A DNA stretch of 34,067 bases, taken from contig BJFW01000013.1 of the NCBI GenBank assembly GCA_014190095.1, positions 1 through 34,067 on the forward strand. The letters are read 5' to 3'. This DNA is from Actinomycetes bacterium. Its GTDB lineage: Bacteria > Actinomycetota > Acidimicrobiia > Acidimicrobiales > Ilumatobacteraceae. The notes under the pieces were generated by a model. That model worked only from the letters and a program-made list of their open reading frames with translations, was not told the origin of the DNA and ran no database searches. Both the position numbers and the translations under genes were made by a program. Every line of letters starts with the position of its first letter. The stretch's first letter is position 1. Of this stretch, positions 9,009 through 19,400 are shown one piece after another.

Positions 9009-9023
9009 TTGACAGGCAGAGTT

Positions 9024-10163
9024 ATGCCGCGTCCACAATTTCTCCCACTTCGAGTTGATGGTCGACTGGAAGCTGTGGCTCAGCAGCTTGCAGACAGTTA
9101 TTCTGCCTCGGCTCTTATTGTTTCTTCAACCGTAAACATGCGCTACCTCACGGGGTTCACAGGTTCTGCTGGCGTGCTGATTTGTCGGTCAGATGATTCT
9201 GTATTGGTTACTGACGGTAGATATGTTGAGCAAGCACATGCACAGATTCGTGATTCTGGAGCAGCAGTTCGCATCGTTGAAGCACGAACTGCAGCAGCGA
9301 CTCTGGATGCGGTTGCATCTGAGCTTGCTCATGAAGCAAAAATCGGATGTGAGTCTGCAGATTTAACTGTTGAGGCGCATGATCGCTATGTTTCGGCACT
9401 TGGCAAGGAATTGATTCCCGTTAGCGGATTGGTGGAAGAACTACGCCGCTCTAAAAGCGATGCGGAAGTTGAGCGCATCGCCTTTGCTGCGCAAACCGCG
9501 GACAAAGCCCTTGCTGATACACGTGATCTCTTGGTGCGATCAATGAGCGAACTGATTACCGAGCGAGATGTGCGAGACGAGTTGGAGTATCGGATGCGTC
9601 GGTACGGGGCAGATGGCCCGAGTTACGAAACGATTGTGGCCACTGGTGCCAACGCAGCGCGGCCTCATCATCGGCCAACCGATCAACAGTTGACTGAAGG
9701 GGATTCGGTGGTGATCGATGTCGGTGGATTAGTCGATGGCTATCACTCTGATATGACCCGAACGTATTTGTTGGGCGACGTTGATCCAGTGCTTCAGACC
9801 CTGCTCGATGTTGTGACTGAAGCGCAATCGCGTGGAGTTGCGGCTGTTCGAGCAGGAGAGTTACCGAGCGAGATCGATCGCATCTGTCGAACCTTCATTA
9901 CCGAAGCAGGCTTCGGACCGGAGTTCGTACATGGCACAGGTCATGGCGTAGGCCTGAACATTCATGAGTCACCGTGGCTTCGTGCACAATCCAATGAACC
10001 ATTGCGCGACGGAGAGGTGGTGACTGTGGAGCCTGGCGTCTATCGTGTAGGTCTCGGTGGCGTGCGAATTGAGGATTTACTCCTCGTACGCGCGGCCGGA
10101 AGTTCAACTCTTACCCACACCCCGAAGGACAGCCTGTGCCTGCAATCTCGACGAATGATTTAA
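9024..10163 (+). CDS. M24B-family metallopeptidase (Xaa-Pro aminopeptidase-like)
   Basis: A creatinase-fold peptidase removing N-terminal residues ahead of proline. The ORF track uses TTG 9009, but ATG 9024 follows a purine-rich AGGCAGA and is preferred, giving 379 residues. An N-terminal creatinase-like domain ([26 protein letters not shown]) precedes the pita-bread catalytic domain. Predicted metal ligands are D232 and D243 ([13 protein letters not shown]), H307 (GTGHGVG), E336 (VEPGVY) and E350 (VRIEDL), so the site is complete. The gene lies between aroQ and efp and overlaps efp by 28 nt, a pepQ/papA-efp pairing common in bacteria. Exact substrate preference cannot be read from sequence. 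Confidence 0.92.
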   Translation: MPRPQFLPLRVDGRLEAVAQQLADSYSASALIVSSTVNMRYLTGFTGSAGVLICRSDDSVLVTDGRYVEQAHAQIRDSGAAVRIVEARTAAATLDAVASELAHEAKIGCESADLTVEAHDRYVSALGKELIPVSGLVEELRRSKSDAEVERIAFAAQTADKALADTRDLLVRSMSELITERDVRDELEYRMRRYGADGPSYETIVATGANAARPHHRPTDQQLTEGDSVVIDVGGLVDGYHSDMTRTYLLGDVDPVLQTLLDVVTEAQSRGVAAVRAGELPSEIDRICRTFITEAGFGPEFVHGTGHGVGLNIHESPWLRAQSNEPLRDGEVVTVEPGVYRVGLGGVRIEDLLLVRAAGSSTLTHTPKDSLCLQSRRMI

Positions 10164-10699
10164 AGAACGGAATAACCCTCAACCTGGACGGCACTTTGTA
10201 CACGGTGGTGGAGTTCCAGCACGTGAAGCCTGGTAAGGGCGGAGCCTTTGTTCGTTCGAAGTTGCGCAACTTGCGCAGCAACAACATGCTTGAAAAAACG
10301 TTCAATGCTGGTGTGAAGGTGGAGCAGGCAATCCTTGAAAAGAGCGACATGCAGTTCTTGTACAAGGATGGCGAAGAGTACGTGTTCATGGATCAGTCGT
10401 CATACGACCAGGTGAACATCAAGCCTTCCGCACTTGGCGAAGCCGCTGATTACCTCATTGAAAATGCTGTAGCGATCATTGCAACGTACGAAGGCGAAAT
10501 CGTAAGCGTTGAAATTCCTGCTTCGGTTGAATTGGAAATTGCACTCACCGAGCCTGGTATTCAGGGTGACCGTGTGTCTGGTGCTCGTAAGCCTGCAACA
10601 TTGCAAACAGGAAAAGTTATTCAGGTTCCACTGTTCGTCAACATTGGTGACCGCGTCAAAGTCGATACACGTAGCGGCGACTACATCACACGCGTTTGA
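10136..10699 (+). CDS. efp: Translation elongation factor P
   Basis: A 187-residue three-domain OB-fold protein that rescues ribosomes stalled at polyproline. The N-terminal KOW-like domain has [15 protein letters not shown] and the tip loop [10 protein letters not shown], placing a lysine at position 34, the residue modified in E. coli. [12 protein letters not shown] lies in the middle and a C-terminal signature resembling [17 protein letters not shown] ends the protein. The GTG start lies inside the 3' end of the peptidase gene, with GAAGGA (10124-10129) six bases upstream. No epmA/epmB-type modification gene is in the window, so the modification state is unknown. Confidence 0.97.
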   Translation: MPAISTNDLKNGITLNLDGTLYTVVEFQHVKPGKGGAFVRSKLRNLRSNNMLEKTFNAGVKVEQAILEKSDMQFLYKDGEEYVFMDQSSYDQVNIKPSALGEAADYLIENAVAIIATYEGEIVSVEIPASVELEIALTEPGIQGDRVSGARKPATLQTGKVIQVPLFVNIGDRVKVDTRSGDYITRV

Positions 10700-10701
10700 C
10701 T

Positions 10702-11124
10702 ATGTCAACCGGCCGACCTTCCCGTTCGGCGGGTAACGATGCTCGGTCCGATGCGCGCGAACGTGCATTGCATCTGCTGTATGAAGCCCATGCCAAGAGT
10801 GCATCAGGTGCATCAGTAGTCGAATCTCAAGTATTGGCTGTCGACGACTTAGTGCTTGAAATAGTTGCCGGTGTCGATGGTGTTACTACTAAAGCGGACG
10901 AGATCATTGCAGAAAACGCAATTGGTTGGACGCTGGCTCGCATGCCAGTTATTGACCTCATCGTGTTGCGCATAGCGATTTTTGAATTGATGTCACGTCC
11001 AGATGTGCCAACTGCGGTGATTTTGAATGAAGCAGTTGAACTTGCTAAGACTTTCTCAACAGATGAGTCGGGGCGTTTTGTGAACGGTATTTTGTCAACA
11101 ATTGCCAAAAAGGTTCGCCTATAA
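10702..11124 (+). CDS. nusB: Transcription antitermination factor NusB
   Basis: A 140-residue all-helical RNA-binding protein that, with NusE/S10, binds boxA in rRNA operons. It contains ARERALHLLYEAHA, then GWTLARMPVIDLIVLRIAIFEL and VPTAVILNEAVELAKTFSTDESGRFVNGILS, the family core, ending near a basic KKVRL. The track begins at TTG 10696, which overlaps the efp stop, but ATG 10702 is 2 nt after that stop and is the more natural start. efp-nusB adjacency is typical. Confidence 0.95.
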   Translation: MSTGRPSRSAGNDARSDARERALHLLYEAHAKSASGASVVESQVLAVDDLVLEIVAGVDGVTTKADEIIAENAIGWTLARMPVIDLIVLRIAIFELMSRPDVPTAVILNEAVELAKTFSTDESGRFVNGILSTIAKKVRL

Positions 11125-11153
11125 AAAGAAGTGTTTCTGCATCCACCTTCGGT

Positions 11154-12533
11154 GTGTGGTGCATGGTGGTGTTGTACGCGCTGTATTTTTCTATGCGCAC
11201 TGTAGGTGTGCATAACGGTCTAGGAACTTCGGCATATGACTTTGGTTTGTATGACCAGGGAATTTGGTTGATGTCTCGTGGTCATTCTCCATATGTGACT
11301 CTGATGGGCCGCAATCTTTTCGGTGACCATTCCTCGTTCATCCTGGTTCTCTTGATTCCGTTGTATTGGATCTTTTCTTCAACGTCGATCCTGTTTGTGG
11401 TCCAGTCGATCGTCGTGGCGATCGGCGCGCTTCCGGTGTATTGGTTTTCGCGACAGAGATTACGAAGCGAGCCACTTGCAGCAGTTATGGCTGGGGTGTA
11501 CTTGCTGCACCCATCAATTGGCTGGACGAACCTAGAAAATTTCCATCCAGATGCCGCGTTAGGAACCCTTGTTGCATTTGCAATTTGGGCTGCGTACGCG
11601 GGGAAGTGGCGTTGGTACTGGGTGGCCGTTGTGCTTGCGCTCTCGGTGAAGGAAGACGTTGCCTTTGTCTTGGCACCGCTTGGGCTGTGGGTGGCATTGA
11701 AGGCTGACAGGAAACGTGGTCTTCTCACCAGCCTGGCTTCGCTTGCAACCATGGCGCTGATGTTCCTTGTAGTGATGCGCAGCTTCACGGGAGTGGCATT
11801 TAGAAACTCTTGGCGCATTCCATTTGGTGGATTTGGTGGGTTGTTGAAAACTACGTTCACCCAGCCGACCAAACTGATTGCGTATTTGTGGAGCGAAGAT
11901 CGCCCCACATACGTATGGCAGATGCTTGCACCTGTTGGATTCGTATTCCTGTACGAACCGAGTCTTGTGCTTGTCGGCTCTGTCATGCTGGCATCAAACG
12001 TTGTCAGTACGTTTTGGTATCAGCACCAAATTCAATATCACTATTCCATCATCATTGTTCCGTGCATCGTGATGGGAACAGTGTGGGCGCTTGGCAAGTT
12101 TTCTCGTCCAGCTCGGAGGTGGGCGAGTGCATGCATTGTTGTGTCGTCGCTCGTGTGCGGCTATCTCTGGTCGCCAATGCCGCTTGCACGCACCACAACT
12201 ACTTCCTGGACATCGCAAATGCCACCAGTGGTTGCCGCTCGCGAATCCATCAGTCGTGTGCCAGATGATGCGGTAGTTGCTGCGTATCACTCACTCACTG
12301 CGCACATGGCGCGGCGAGTCACCATTTACTCATTCCCAAATCCATTTACACGGAACTTGTATGGACCAGACGTCTTTGCTGGTGGCGACCGACTACCTGG
12401 CGCAGATGAAGTTGAATACGTGATCCTGCCAGTGCGGCTGGACGACGAGGCCCAAAAGGTCTGGGATGTCGAGAAAGACCGATTTCGTGTCGTGGACGAG
12501 AATGCTTGGTGGGTGGTGTACAAACGCATCTAG
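11154..12533 (+). CDS. Multi-pass membrane protein, DUF2079 family (GT-C-like)
   Basis: About 459 residues, strongly hydrophobic with roughly ten predicted transmembrane helices. It carries DUF2079 hallmarks: an early AYDFGLYDQGIW after the first helix, HSSFILVLLIPLYWIF, VYLLHPSIGW followed by ENFHPDAAL, and KEDVAFVLAPLGLW. The acidic residues in the first loop (YDFGLYD) resemble those of GT-C glycosyltransferases using lipid-linked sugars, but donor and acceptor are unknown. Start choice is difficult. GTG 11154 has no Shine-Dalgarno and begins directly inside the first helix. An upstream non-standard ATA at 11121 overlapping the nusB stop would add KRSVSASTFG. The gene is an outlier between nusB and the pyr operon. 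Confidence 0.85.
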   Translation: MWCMVVLYALYFSMRTVGVHNGLGTSAYDFGLYDQGIWLMSRGHSPYVTLMGRNLFGDHSSFILVLLIPLYWIFSSTSILFVVQSIVVAIGALPVYWFSRQRLRSEPLAAVMAGVYLLHPSIGWTNLENFHPDAALGTLVAFAIWAAYAGKWRWYWVAVVLALSVKEDVAFVLAPLGLWVALKADRKRGLLTSLASLATMALMFLVVMRSFTGVAFRNSWRIPFGGFGGLLKTTFTQPTKLIAYLWSEDRPTYVWQMLAPVGFVFLYEPSLVLVGSVMLASNVVSTFWYQHQIQYHYSIIIVPCIVMGTVWALGKFSRPARRWASACIVVSSLVCGYLWSPMPLARTTTTSWTSQMPPVVAARESISRVPDDAVVAAYHSLTAHMARRVTIYSFPNPFTRNLYGPDVFAGGDRLPGADEVEYVILPVRLDDEAQKVWDVEKDRFRVVDENAWWVVYKRI

Positions 12534-12546
12534 TTCGATGCCTGAA

Positions 12547-12581
12547 TTGCTCCTCCTCTTGTTACTGCTATGGTGTGGTCG
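12547..12581 (+). promoter_or_regulatory. Predicted promoter of the pyr operon (extended -10)
   Basis: TTGCTC (12547-12552), a 16-nt spacer, and TATGGT (12569-12574) preceded by TG at 12566-12567 form an extended -10 promoter (TGCTATGGT). The predicted transcription start is near 12581. That would place the 5' end of the transcript at the base of the PyrR-type hairpin described next. Confidence 0.5.
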
Positions 12582-12616
12582 TCGTTAATTGAGCCCCGTG
12601 AGGTTCAAACGAGAGG
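12582..12616 (+). promoter_or_regulatory. Predicted PyrR-binding hairpin overlapping the pyrR ribosome binding site
   Basis: The upper stem TGAGCC/GGTTCA (12590-12595 with 12602-12607, one G-U pair) closes the hexaloop CCGTGA (12596-12601), which fits the CNGNGA consensus I recall for PyrR-binding loops. A 3-nt bulge AAT (12587-12589) on the 5' side separates it from a lower stem TCGTT/AACGA (12582-12586 with 12608-12612). The lower stem runs into the Shine-Dalgarno GAGAGG (12611-12616) for the pyrR ATG at 12622. PyrR bound to UMP would therefore be expected to block ribosome binding, as reported for Mycobacterium smegmatis. Structure is deduced by eye; no folding was run. Confidence 0.7.
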
Positions 12617-12621
12617 AATGG

Positions 12622-13164
12622 ATGAATCAGGTAACAAATCGCGCGTCAGGTAAGGCCGTCATGTCTGGCCCCGACGTCAGTAGAGCAATCAGTCGTATTG
12701 CTCACGAAATAGTCGAACGTAATCACGGTGCTCACAATGTTGTGCTTGTTGGCTTGCAACGCGGTGGAACGTGGATTGCAGACGTACTTGCAGAGCGAAT
12801 CGCACAGATTGAACCCAATCTCGTCGTTCCGAACGGATCGCTTGACGTTTCGATGCACCGCGACGACATTGGACTGCGCCCCATTGTTCCAGGGTCAATT
12901 AGCAACATTCCGTTTGATATCAATGGCGCAGTTGTCGTATTGGTCGACGATGTGTTGTACACCGGTCGCACCGTTCGCGCGGCACTTGAGGGGTTGAACA
13001 ATTTCGGTCGACCCCAAGCTGTACAACTTGCAGTGATTGTGGATCGAGGACATCGTGAACTGCCAATCCGACCCGATTTTGTAGGCAAAAATATTCCAAC
13101 TCAAACAACCGACGAAGTTGATGTTTCTGCAGACGGAGTGATGATTACGGCGGTGGGGTCGTGA
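12622..13164 (+). CDS. pyrR: Bifunctional pyr operon regulator / uracil phosphoribosyltransferase PyrR
   Basis: The track start at TTG 12589 would place the coding region across the leader hairpin. ATG 12622 with SD GAGAGG 5 nt upstream is preferred, giving 180 residues ([13 protein letters not shown]...). [22 protein letters not shown], the PRPP-binding [14 protein letters not shown] (residues 104-117), [32 protein letters not shown] are diagnostic of PyrR. It senses UMP/UTP and PRPP and binds a hairpin in pyr mRNA. Its stop overlaps the pyrB GTG by 4 nt. It heads the operon and probably represses its own translation and that of coupled genes downstream. Confidence 0.97.
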   Translation: MNQVTNRASGKAVMSGPDVSRAISRIAHEIVERNHGAHNVVLVGLQRGGTWIADVLAERIAQIEPNLVVPNGSLDVSMHRDDIGLRPIVPGSISNIPFDINGAVVVLVDDVLYTGRTVRAALEGLNNFGRPQAVQLAVIVDRGHRELPIRPDFVGKNIPTQTTDEVDVSADGVMITAVGS

Positions 13165-14111
13165 AGCACTGTCGGTCAATTGAGGAACTTGGTAAAGAGG
13201 GTTTGCTCAGGTTGCTTGACAGCACCGATCAAATGGCCGAGATCAATCGTCGTCCCATACCCAAAGTCCCGGCATTGCGTGGCAAGACTGTGGTCAGTTT
13301 GTTCTTTGAGGATTCAACGCGTACCCGTTTGAGTTTTGAAACGGCGGCCAAGCGGTTGTCTGCAGAGACAATGACGTTCAGCGTTTCTACTAGCAGTGTG
13401 AACAAGGGTGAAAGCCTGCGTGACACCGTCGAAACCATTACCGACATGGGCGTGCATGCATTTGTCGTGCGCCACAAGTCCGCAGGAGTCCCATGGCAAA
13501 TTGCACAGTGGACAAATGCCTCAATCATTAATGCGGGCGATGGCGCTCATCAGCATCCAACGCAAGCACTTGTGGATTGCTACACAGTCCGTGAAGCTAT
13601 TGGTCGTCAATCCTTTGATGGGTTAAACGTCACCATCGTTGGCGACATTAAGCACAGCAGGGTTGCGCGCAGCAATATTGCTGCATTCACCATGCTTGGT
13701 GCGCGGGTCACGCTTGTTGCGCCGCCAACACTGATGCCTGCCCATACCGAGCAGTGGCCGGTTCGTGTATCGCACTCGTTGGACAAAGAGATTGCATCAA
13801 CCGATGTGTTGTACATGTTGCGCTTACAAAGCGAACGTATGGATCAAGGGCTTATTCCGAACCTGGGTGAATATGGAAACCGTTTCGGACTTACTGACGT
13901 GCGCGCGCAGAGGTTGCAATCATCAGCCGTAGTTATGCATCCCGGCCCAATGAACCGAGGTGTTGAAATGCATGTTGACCCTGCTGACCTGCCGAACTCA
14001 TTAATCCATAAGCAGGTCGCCAATGGAGTGTCTGTTCGGATGGCCGTGCTCTTTGATGTTCTTGCGCGAGGCGCTGAAGTGAATTCGTTGAAGGAAGAGG
14101 TTGTGGTATGA
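13161..14111 (+). CDS. pyrB: Aspartate carbamoyltransferase catalytic subunit
   Basis: A 316-residue catalytic chain condensing carbamoyl phosphate and aspartate. The carbamoyl-phosphate loop [12 protein letters not shown] is at about 50-61. An 80s-type loop ([14 protein letters not shown]), [27 protein letters not shown] and [13 protein letters not shown] follow in normal order. No regulatory chain (pyrI) is present. The start is GTG 13161 overlapping pyrR (GTGA), and the end overlaps pyrC (ATGA). Confidence 0.97.
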   Translation: MKHCRSIEELGKEGLLRLLDSTDQMAEINRRPIPKVPALRGKTVVSLFFEDSTRTRLSFETAAKRLSAETMTFSVSTSSVNKGESLRDTVETITDMGVHAFVVRHKSAGVPWQIAQWTNASIINAGDGAHQHPTQALVDCYTVREAIGRQSFDGLNVTIVGDIKHSRVARSNIAAFTMLGARVTLVAPPTLMPAHTEQWPVRVSHSLDKEIASTDVLYMLRLQSERMDQGLIPNLGEYGNRFGLTDVRAQRLQSSAVVMHPGPMNRGVEMHVDPADLPNSLIHKQVANGVSVRMAVLFDVLARGAEVNSLKEEVVV

Positions 14112-15391
14112 GCGTGATCGTTTCGGGAGCAACAGTGTTGACAGAGAGCGGCGAACAGCGTCTTGACGTACGTATCGATAATGGGGTGATCTCAGAGTTG
14201 TCCGTGTCTATTGCCTCATCTGGCGATGATGTCGTTTTGAGCGCGCAAGGATGCCACGTGTTGCCTGGGTTCGTCGATCTGCACACGCATTTGCGCGAAC
14301 CAGGCAAAGAAGATTCTGAAACTATTGAAACAGGAAGTCGCGCTGGTGCGAAGGGTGGGTACACCGCACTTGTTGCGATGCCGAATACCACTCCTGCACA
14401 GGACTCCGTTCCCATCATTGAATTCGTACGCGCGCAGGGGCGTCGAGCCGGATTAGTTGAAGTGGTTCCCAGTGGTTGCATCACCGTTGGTCGAGCGGGT
14501 GTTGCACTTGCACCGATGGCCGACTTAGCCCGCAACGGAGTGAAGATTTTCACTGATGACGGTTCAGGAGTGCAAGACCCAGCCATCATGCGTCGCGCAA
14601 TGGAGTACTCACTCGAATTGGGAATCACGCTTGCCCAACATTGTGAGGTGTCTGCGCTCACCGCTGGGGCAGTGATGAATGAATGTTCATGTTCGAGTGA
14701 AATGGGTGTTCCGGGTTGGCCAGCACTCGCTGAAGAACTCATGGTGCATCGCGATATTGAACTTGCGAAACTCACCGGTGCGAGTATTCACTTCTTGCAT
14801 CTGTCGACCGCAGGGAGTGTGCACTTGGTACGCGAAGCCAAGAAGGCAGGACTACCAATCACGGCGGAAGTCACGCCTCATCATCTTTCGCTCACGGAAG
14901 AACTTCTGAGATCTTTCGACTCCACGTTTAAGGTGAACCCGCCTCTGCGTTCGGCTGCAGACATCGAAGCCCTAAAAGAAGGTCTACTGGACGGCACAAT
15001 TGATGCCGTTGCTACTGATCATGCTCCTCATGTGAAGCGCGATAAGGAATTGCCGCTAGATCAAGCGCCACCAGGAATGCTCGGGCTTGAAACCGCACTT
15101 GGCGTTGTGCTTTCCACAGTGCCAATGTCGGCTACTCAGATAGCCACCGTGATGTCCACCAATCCGGCACGAATTGCAGGCTTGTCAGAACGTCACGGAA
15201 TGCTTGCGGCGGTCGGCAGACCTGCCAACCTGTGTGTCGTGGATCTGGATGCGCAATGGAGTGTTGACCCACAGCAGTTGGCGAGCAAGAGTACGAATAC
15301 TCCCTTTGTAGGACGCACGCTTCGGGGCAAAGTAAGACACACGATTTTTGAAGGATTTGTAGTGGTGAACGAAGGTGTGGCGCAGCGATGA
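14108..15391 (+). CDS. pyrC: Dihydroorotase
   Basis: A 427-residue amidohydrolase of the class I type cyclising carbamoyl aspartate. Zinc-binding DLHTHLREPGKE, then GAKGGYTALVAMPNT, KIFTDDGSG, HCEVSALT, HFLHLSTAGSV, EVTPHHLSLTEE and ATDHAPH provide the metal ligands and catalytic aspartate in expected order. Overlaps on both sides (ATGA at each end) imply tight translational coupling with pyrB and carA. Confidence 0.97.
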   Translation: MSVIVSGATVLTESGEQRLDVRIDNGVISELSVSIASSGDDVVLSAQGCHVLPGFVDLHTHLREPGKEDSETIETGSRAGAKGGYTALVAMPNTTPAQDSVPIIEFVRAQGRRAGLVEVVPSGCITVGRAGVALAPMADLARNGVKIFTDDGSGVQDPAIMRRAMEYSLELGITLAQHCEVSALTAGAVMNECSCSSEMGVPGWPALAEELMVHRDIELAKLTGASIHFLHLSTAGSVHLVREAKKAGLPITAEVTPHHLSLTEELLRSFDSTFKVNPPLRSAADIEALKEGLLDGTIDAVATDHAPHVKRDKELPLDQAPPGMLGLETALGVVLSTVPMSATQIATVMSTNPARIAGLSERHGMLAAVGRPANLCVVDLDAQWSVDPQQLASKSTNTPFVGRTLRGKVRHTIFEGFVVVNEGVAQR

Positions 15392-16470
15392 GCATTCGTG
15401 AGGGTCAATTGGTGCTGCGTGACGGTTCGGTGTTTGAAGGAGAGCTCATCGGTGCGGTGAGTGCTGGTGCAGTGTCAAGTGGTGAAGTGGTGTTCCACAC
15501 TGGTCTCACTGGCTACCAAGAAGTTATTTCCGATCCCTCATATGCAGGTCAGATCATTACCTTCACTACGCCACACATTGGCAATTACGGAACGACGTCA
15601 CGTGACAATGAGGCGACGAAGGTGCATGCTCGCGGAGTCATTGTTCGCGAAGAAGCCCGTCGAGAAAGTAATTGGCGAAGCGATCTCTCATTGGATTCGT
15701 ATTTGATGCAAATGGGTGTGAGTGGAATCGCAGGTATAGATACACGTCGCCTAACGCGCATTTTGCGGGACACGGGCGCAATGCCTGGCGCATTCGGTTC
15801 AGCAGATCACGCAACGCTGTTGGCAGCTGCAGGAAGCGAGGCGGGCACTGCGGGGGTGCAGTTGGTTGAACAGGTGACAACGAAGTCTGCTTATGTTGTT
15901 GGTTCTGGTCATTACAAAGTGGTTGCGTATGACTTTGGAATCAAATCAACGATTCTTCGCTGCCTCAGCGACATCGCCACGGTAACTGTGGTTCCAGCCT
16001 CAACAAGCGCAGATGAAGTGCGCGCACTGGCTCCGCATGGCGTGTTTCTCTCTAATGGACCAGGAGACCCTGAGGCAGTTGTCGGAGCTCCTGAACATAT
16101 TCGTTCGCTAGTCGATGGAGGAATGCCAGTGTTCGGCATTTGCCTAGGGCATCAGCTGCTAACACTTGCGCTCGGAGGAACCACATTCAAACTTCCATTC
16201 GGGCATCACGGTGCAAATCATCCTGTTCGTAATCTGCGCACGGGCAGTGTGGAAATCACTAGCCAAAACCACAACTTCTGTGTTGATGCAGATTCATTAA
16301 GTGGAATTGCCGACATTACGCACACCAACTTGAATGACCTCACCAATGAAGGCATGTCAGTGCGTGATGCGCGCGCATTCAGTGTGCAGTATCACCCAGA
16401 AGCAGGACCAGGGCCGCATGATTCCCGTTATCTCTTTAATGAGTTTCGCCAGCTGATGGAGGCGAAATAA
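15388..16470 (+). CDS. carA: Carbamoyl-phosphate synthase small subunit
   Basis: A 360-residue glutaminase subunit that delivers ammonia to CarB. The N-terminal half has the CarA-specific [15 protein letters not shown] and [21 protein letters not shown]. The class I amidotransferase domain carries the nucleophile C252 in FGICLGHQ and the H336/E338 pair in [15 protein letters not shown] 15388 overlaps the pyrC stop, and the carB ATG shares one base with its TAA. Confidence 0.97.
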   Translation: MSIREGQLVLRDGSVFEGELIGAVSAGAVSSGEVVFHTGLTGYQEVISDPSYAGQIITFTTPHIGNYGTTSRDNEATKVHARGVIVREEARRESNWRSDLSLDSYLMQMGVSGIAGIDTRRLTRILRDTGAMPGAFGSADHATLLAAAGSEAGTAGVQLVEQVTTKSAYVVGSGHYKVVAYDFGIKSTILRCLSDIATVTVVPASTSADEVRALAPHGVFLSNGPGDPEAVVGAPEHIRSLVDGGMPVFGICLGHQLLTLALGGTTFKLPFGHHGANHPVRNLRTGSVEITSQNHNFCVDADSLSGIADITHTNLNDLTNEGMSVRDARAFSVQYHPEAGPGPHDSRYLFNEFRQLMEAK

Positions 16471-19400
16471 TGCCACGGCGTACTGATCTGAAATCCATTT
16501 TGATTATCGGTTCTGGCCCAATCGTTATTGGTCAAGCATGCGAATTTGATTATTCAGGAACACAAGCGTGTCGCGTATTGAAGGAAGAGGGTTACCGAGT
16601 CATTTTGGCGAACTCCAATCCTGCAACCATCATGACCGACCCCGACTTTGCTGATCGCACCTACATCGAACCGCTCACACCAGAAGTTCTAGAGGCAATC
16701 ATCGATCGTGAGAAACCTGATGCTGTGTTGCCAACTCTCGGAGGTCAAACTGCGTTGAATCTGGCAATGGCGCTATTCGAAAAAGGTGTTGTTGGAGTGC
16801 CGGGCAAACCAGAACTCATTGGCGCAAACGCTGAAGCGATTGCGACAGCTGAAGATCGCGAGAAATTCAAAATTGCCATGCTTGAAATTGGACTCAAGGT
16901 TCCGCAAAGCGGAGTTGCTCGCAGCCTGGACGAAGCGGAAGTGGTGCGAAAAGAAATTGGTCTGCCACTTATCGTTCGCCCTGCATACATTCTTGGTGGA
17001 AGAGGTATGGGAATTGCGCACACGCCTGAAGAATTCCGTCTGGTAGTGGCAACTGGAATTTCTGCAAGCCCAATTGGCGAGGTACTCATTGAGAAATCAA
17101 TCGCTGGTTGGAAAGAATACGAACTTGAAGTGATGCGCGATCGCGCAGACAACTGCGTCATCATTTGCTCCATCGAAAACGTTGACCCTATGGGTGTGCA
17201 CACAGGTGACTCCATCACCGTTGCGCCTGCCATGACGCTGTCCGATGTGGAGTATCAGGAAATGCGTGACGCGGCATTTGCATGCATCCGACGTGTCGGA
17301 GTGGAAACGGGTGGATCAAATGTTCAGTTCGCAGTGAATCCAGAAAGTGGCGAACAATTTGTTATCGAGATGAACCCGCGCGTGTCTAGATCTTCGGCCT
17401 TGGCTTCAAAAGCAACAGGATTTCCAATTGCAAAGATTGCGGCAAAACTTGCTGTCGGTTACACGCTGGATGAAATATCAAATGACATCACCAAGAAAAC
17501 GCCAGCAAGTTTCGAACCAACCATTGACTACGTGGTCACCAAGATTCCTCGTTGGGCGTTTGAAAAATTCCCGGGAACGAGTGGCATCCTTGGCACACAA
17601 ATGCAGAGCGTCGGCGAGGCGATGGCCATCGGACGTACCTTCACGGAAAGCCTGCAGAAGGCATTGCGTTCGCTGGAAAACGGGCGCATGGGTCTGAACT
17701 GCGATCCCGCCGAACTGAACTATCGCTCAATGAGCGACGAGGCGGTGCTTGCCGCAACTGGTGTTCCTACGCCAGATCGACTGTTCCTAGTAGGCGAAGC
17801 CATATTTCGTGGAATCAGCCTCGAACGTATTTACGAAACATGCAAGATTGATCACTGGTTCCTCGATCAAATGTTGATGATCGTGGAGGAACGTCGTGTG
17901 CTCAGCAGCACCACGATGTCTGCACTGACTGTTCGTCAGTGGCGTCGAGCAAAGCGCCTTGGATTCTCAGATGCTCAACTTGCATTCATTTGGTCGGTTG
18001 CTGAAAACGATGTGCGATTGGCTCGCATTGCGGCAGGAGTGATTCCGACATATAAAGCTGTTGACACCTGCAGTGCCGAGTTTGCCGCGCAAACTCCGTA
18101 TCACTATTCAACATACGAAGATGAAAATGAAGTTCGGCCTTCTGCGAAACAACGTGTCATCATCTTGGGAAGTGGTCCGAACCGCATTGGTCAAGGAATT
18201 GAATTCGACTACTGCTGTGTGCACGCAAGTTTTGCGCTGCGCGATGCCGGTTTTGAAACGGTCATGATCAATTGCAATCCGGAGACTGTGTCAACTGACT
18301 ACGACACTTCAGATCGCTTGTACTTCGAACCGCTTACCCGGGAAGATGTGATGAACGTCATCCAAGCGGAAATCAATGCCTCTACAACGCCACCACGAGT
18401 AATCGTGAGTCTTGGCGGGCAGACGCCGTTGAAGTTGGCCAACTACATACCTGCCGAACTAATTGCGGGAACATCGCCTGCGTCCATCGACCTTGCAGAA
18501 GATCGCAAGAAGTGGAGTGCATTGTGCGAGGAACTGAAAATTTCGCAACCACCTGGCGGTACCGCACTCACCTTTGACGAAGCAAAAATAATTGCCTCAC
18601 GCATTGGTTATCCAGTATTGGTGCGTCCTAGTTATGTACTTGGTGGAAGAGCCATGCAAATTGTCCACGATGAAGCACACCTGCAACGTGCAATGAATGA
18701 ACTTGCCGCTGCCGGAAGTCTCGGCAGAGAGGGTGGATTGTCTGCAGAACGCCCAGTGCTGATCGATCGATTCCTAGATGACGCAACCGAAATAGATGTT
18801 GATGCAATTCGAGACGCCAGTGGGGAAGTGTTGATTGGTGGCGTTATGGAACACGTTGAAGAAGCCGGTGTGCACTCAGGTGACTCCGCTTGCGCTATCC
18901 CTCCTCCAACGCTTGAACCGTGGGTGATCGAAGCCGTTGAGTCCTATACGCGAGTGATTGCTCACGCACTTGATGTGAAAGGTCTACTCAATGTGCAATT
19001 TGCTGTTGCTGGTTCAACGGTGTATGTCATCGAGGCGAACCCACGCGCCAGCCGCACGGTTCCTTTTGTTGCCAAGGCAACAGGTGTGCCGTTGGCGAAA
19101 GTTGCCAGTCGCGTCATGTTGGGAGCGACGCTTGCCGATTTGCGTACTGAAGGATTGCTGAAACCACCGACCAACTTCGGCCACGTGTCTGTTAAGGAAG
19201 CAGTACTTCCGTTCAATCGCTTTCCAGGAGTAGACACTGCACTCGGGCCAGAAATGCGTTCAACTGGTGAAGTGATGGGTATCGACAGCACTTTTGGTCG
19301 TGCATTTATTAAGGCTGAATCAGCGGCAGGTACCACATTGCCAACATCGGGCATGGTGTTCCTGTCACTCAATGACAAAGACAAACCGAGTGGACTGGTC

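Noticed and set aside
9009-9023. TTG 9009 as start of the M24 peptidase
   Set aside because: It has no SD and adds only five residues; ATG 9024 with a purine-rich stretch in front is better, though the TTG cannot be excluded.
11282-11986. 234-codon minus-strand ORF opposite the DUF2079-like gene
   Set aside because: The plus-strand protein has clear family motifs and helices in this stretch; the antisense translation is low-complexity and resembles nothing. It is a shadow ORF.
12589-12621. TTG 12589 as start of pyrR
   Set aside because: It would put the PyrR-type hairpin and the GAGAGG SD inside the coding region; ATG 12622 has an SD at proper spacing and a normal PyrR N-terminus.
13933-14775. 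280-codon minus-strand ORF across pyrB/pyrC
   Set aside because: It lies opposite well-conserved pyrB and pyrC motifs and is Ser/Pro/Thr-rich in the way antisense frames of such genes usually are.
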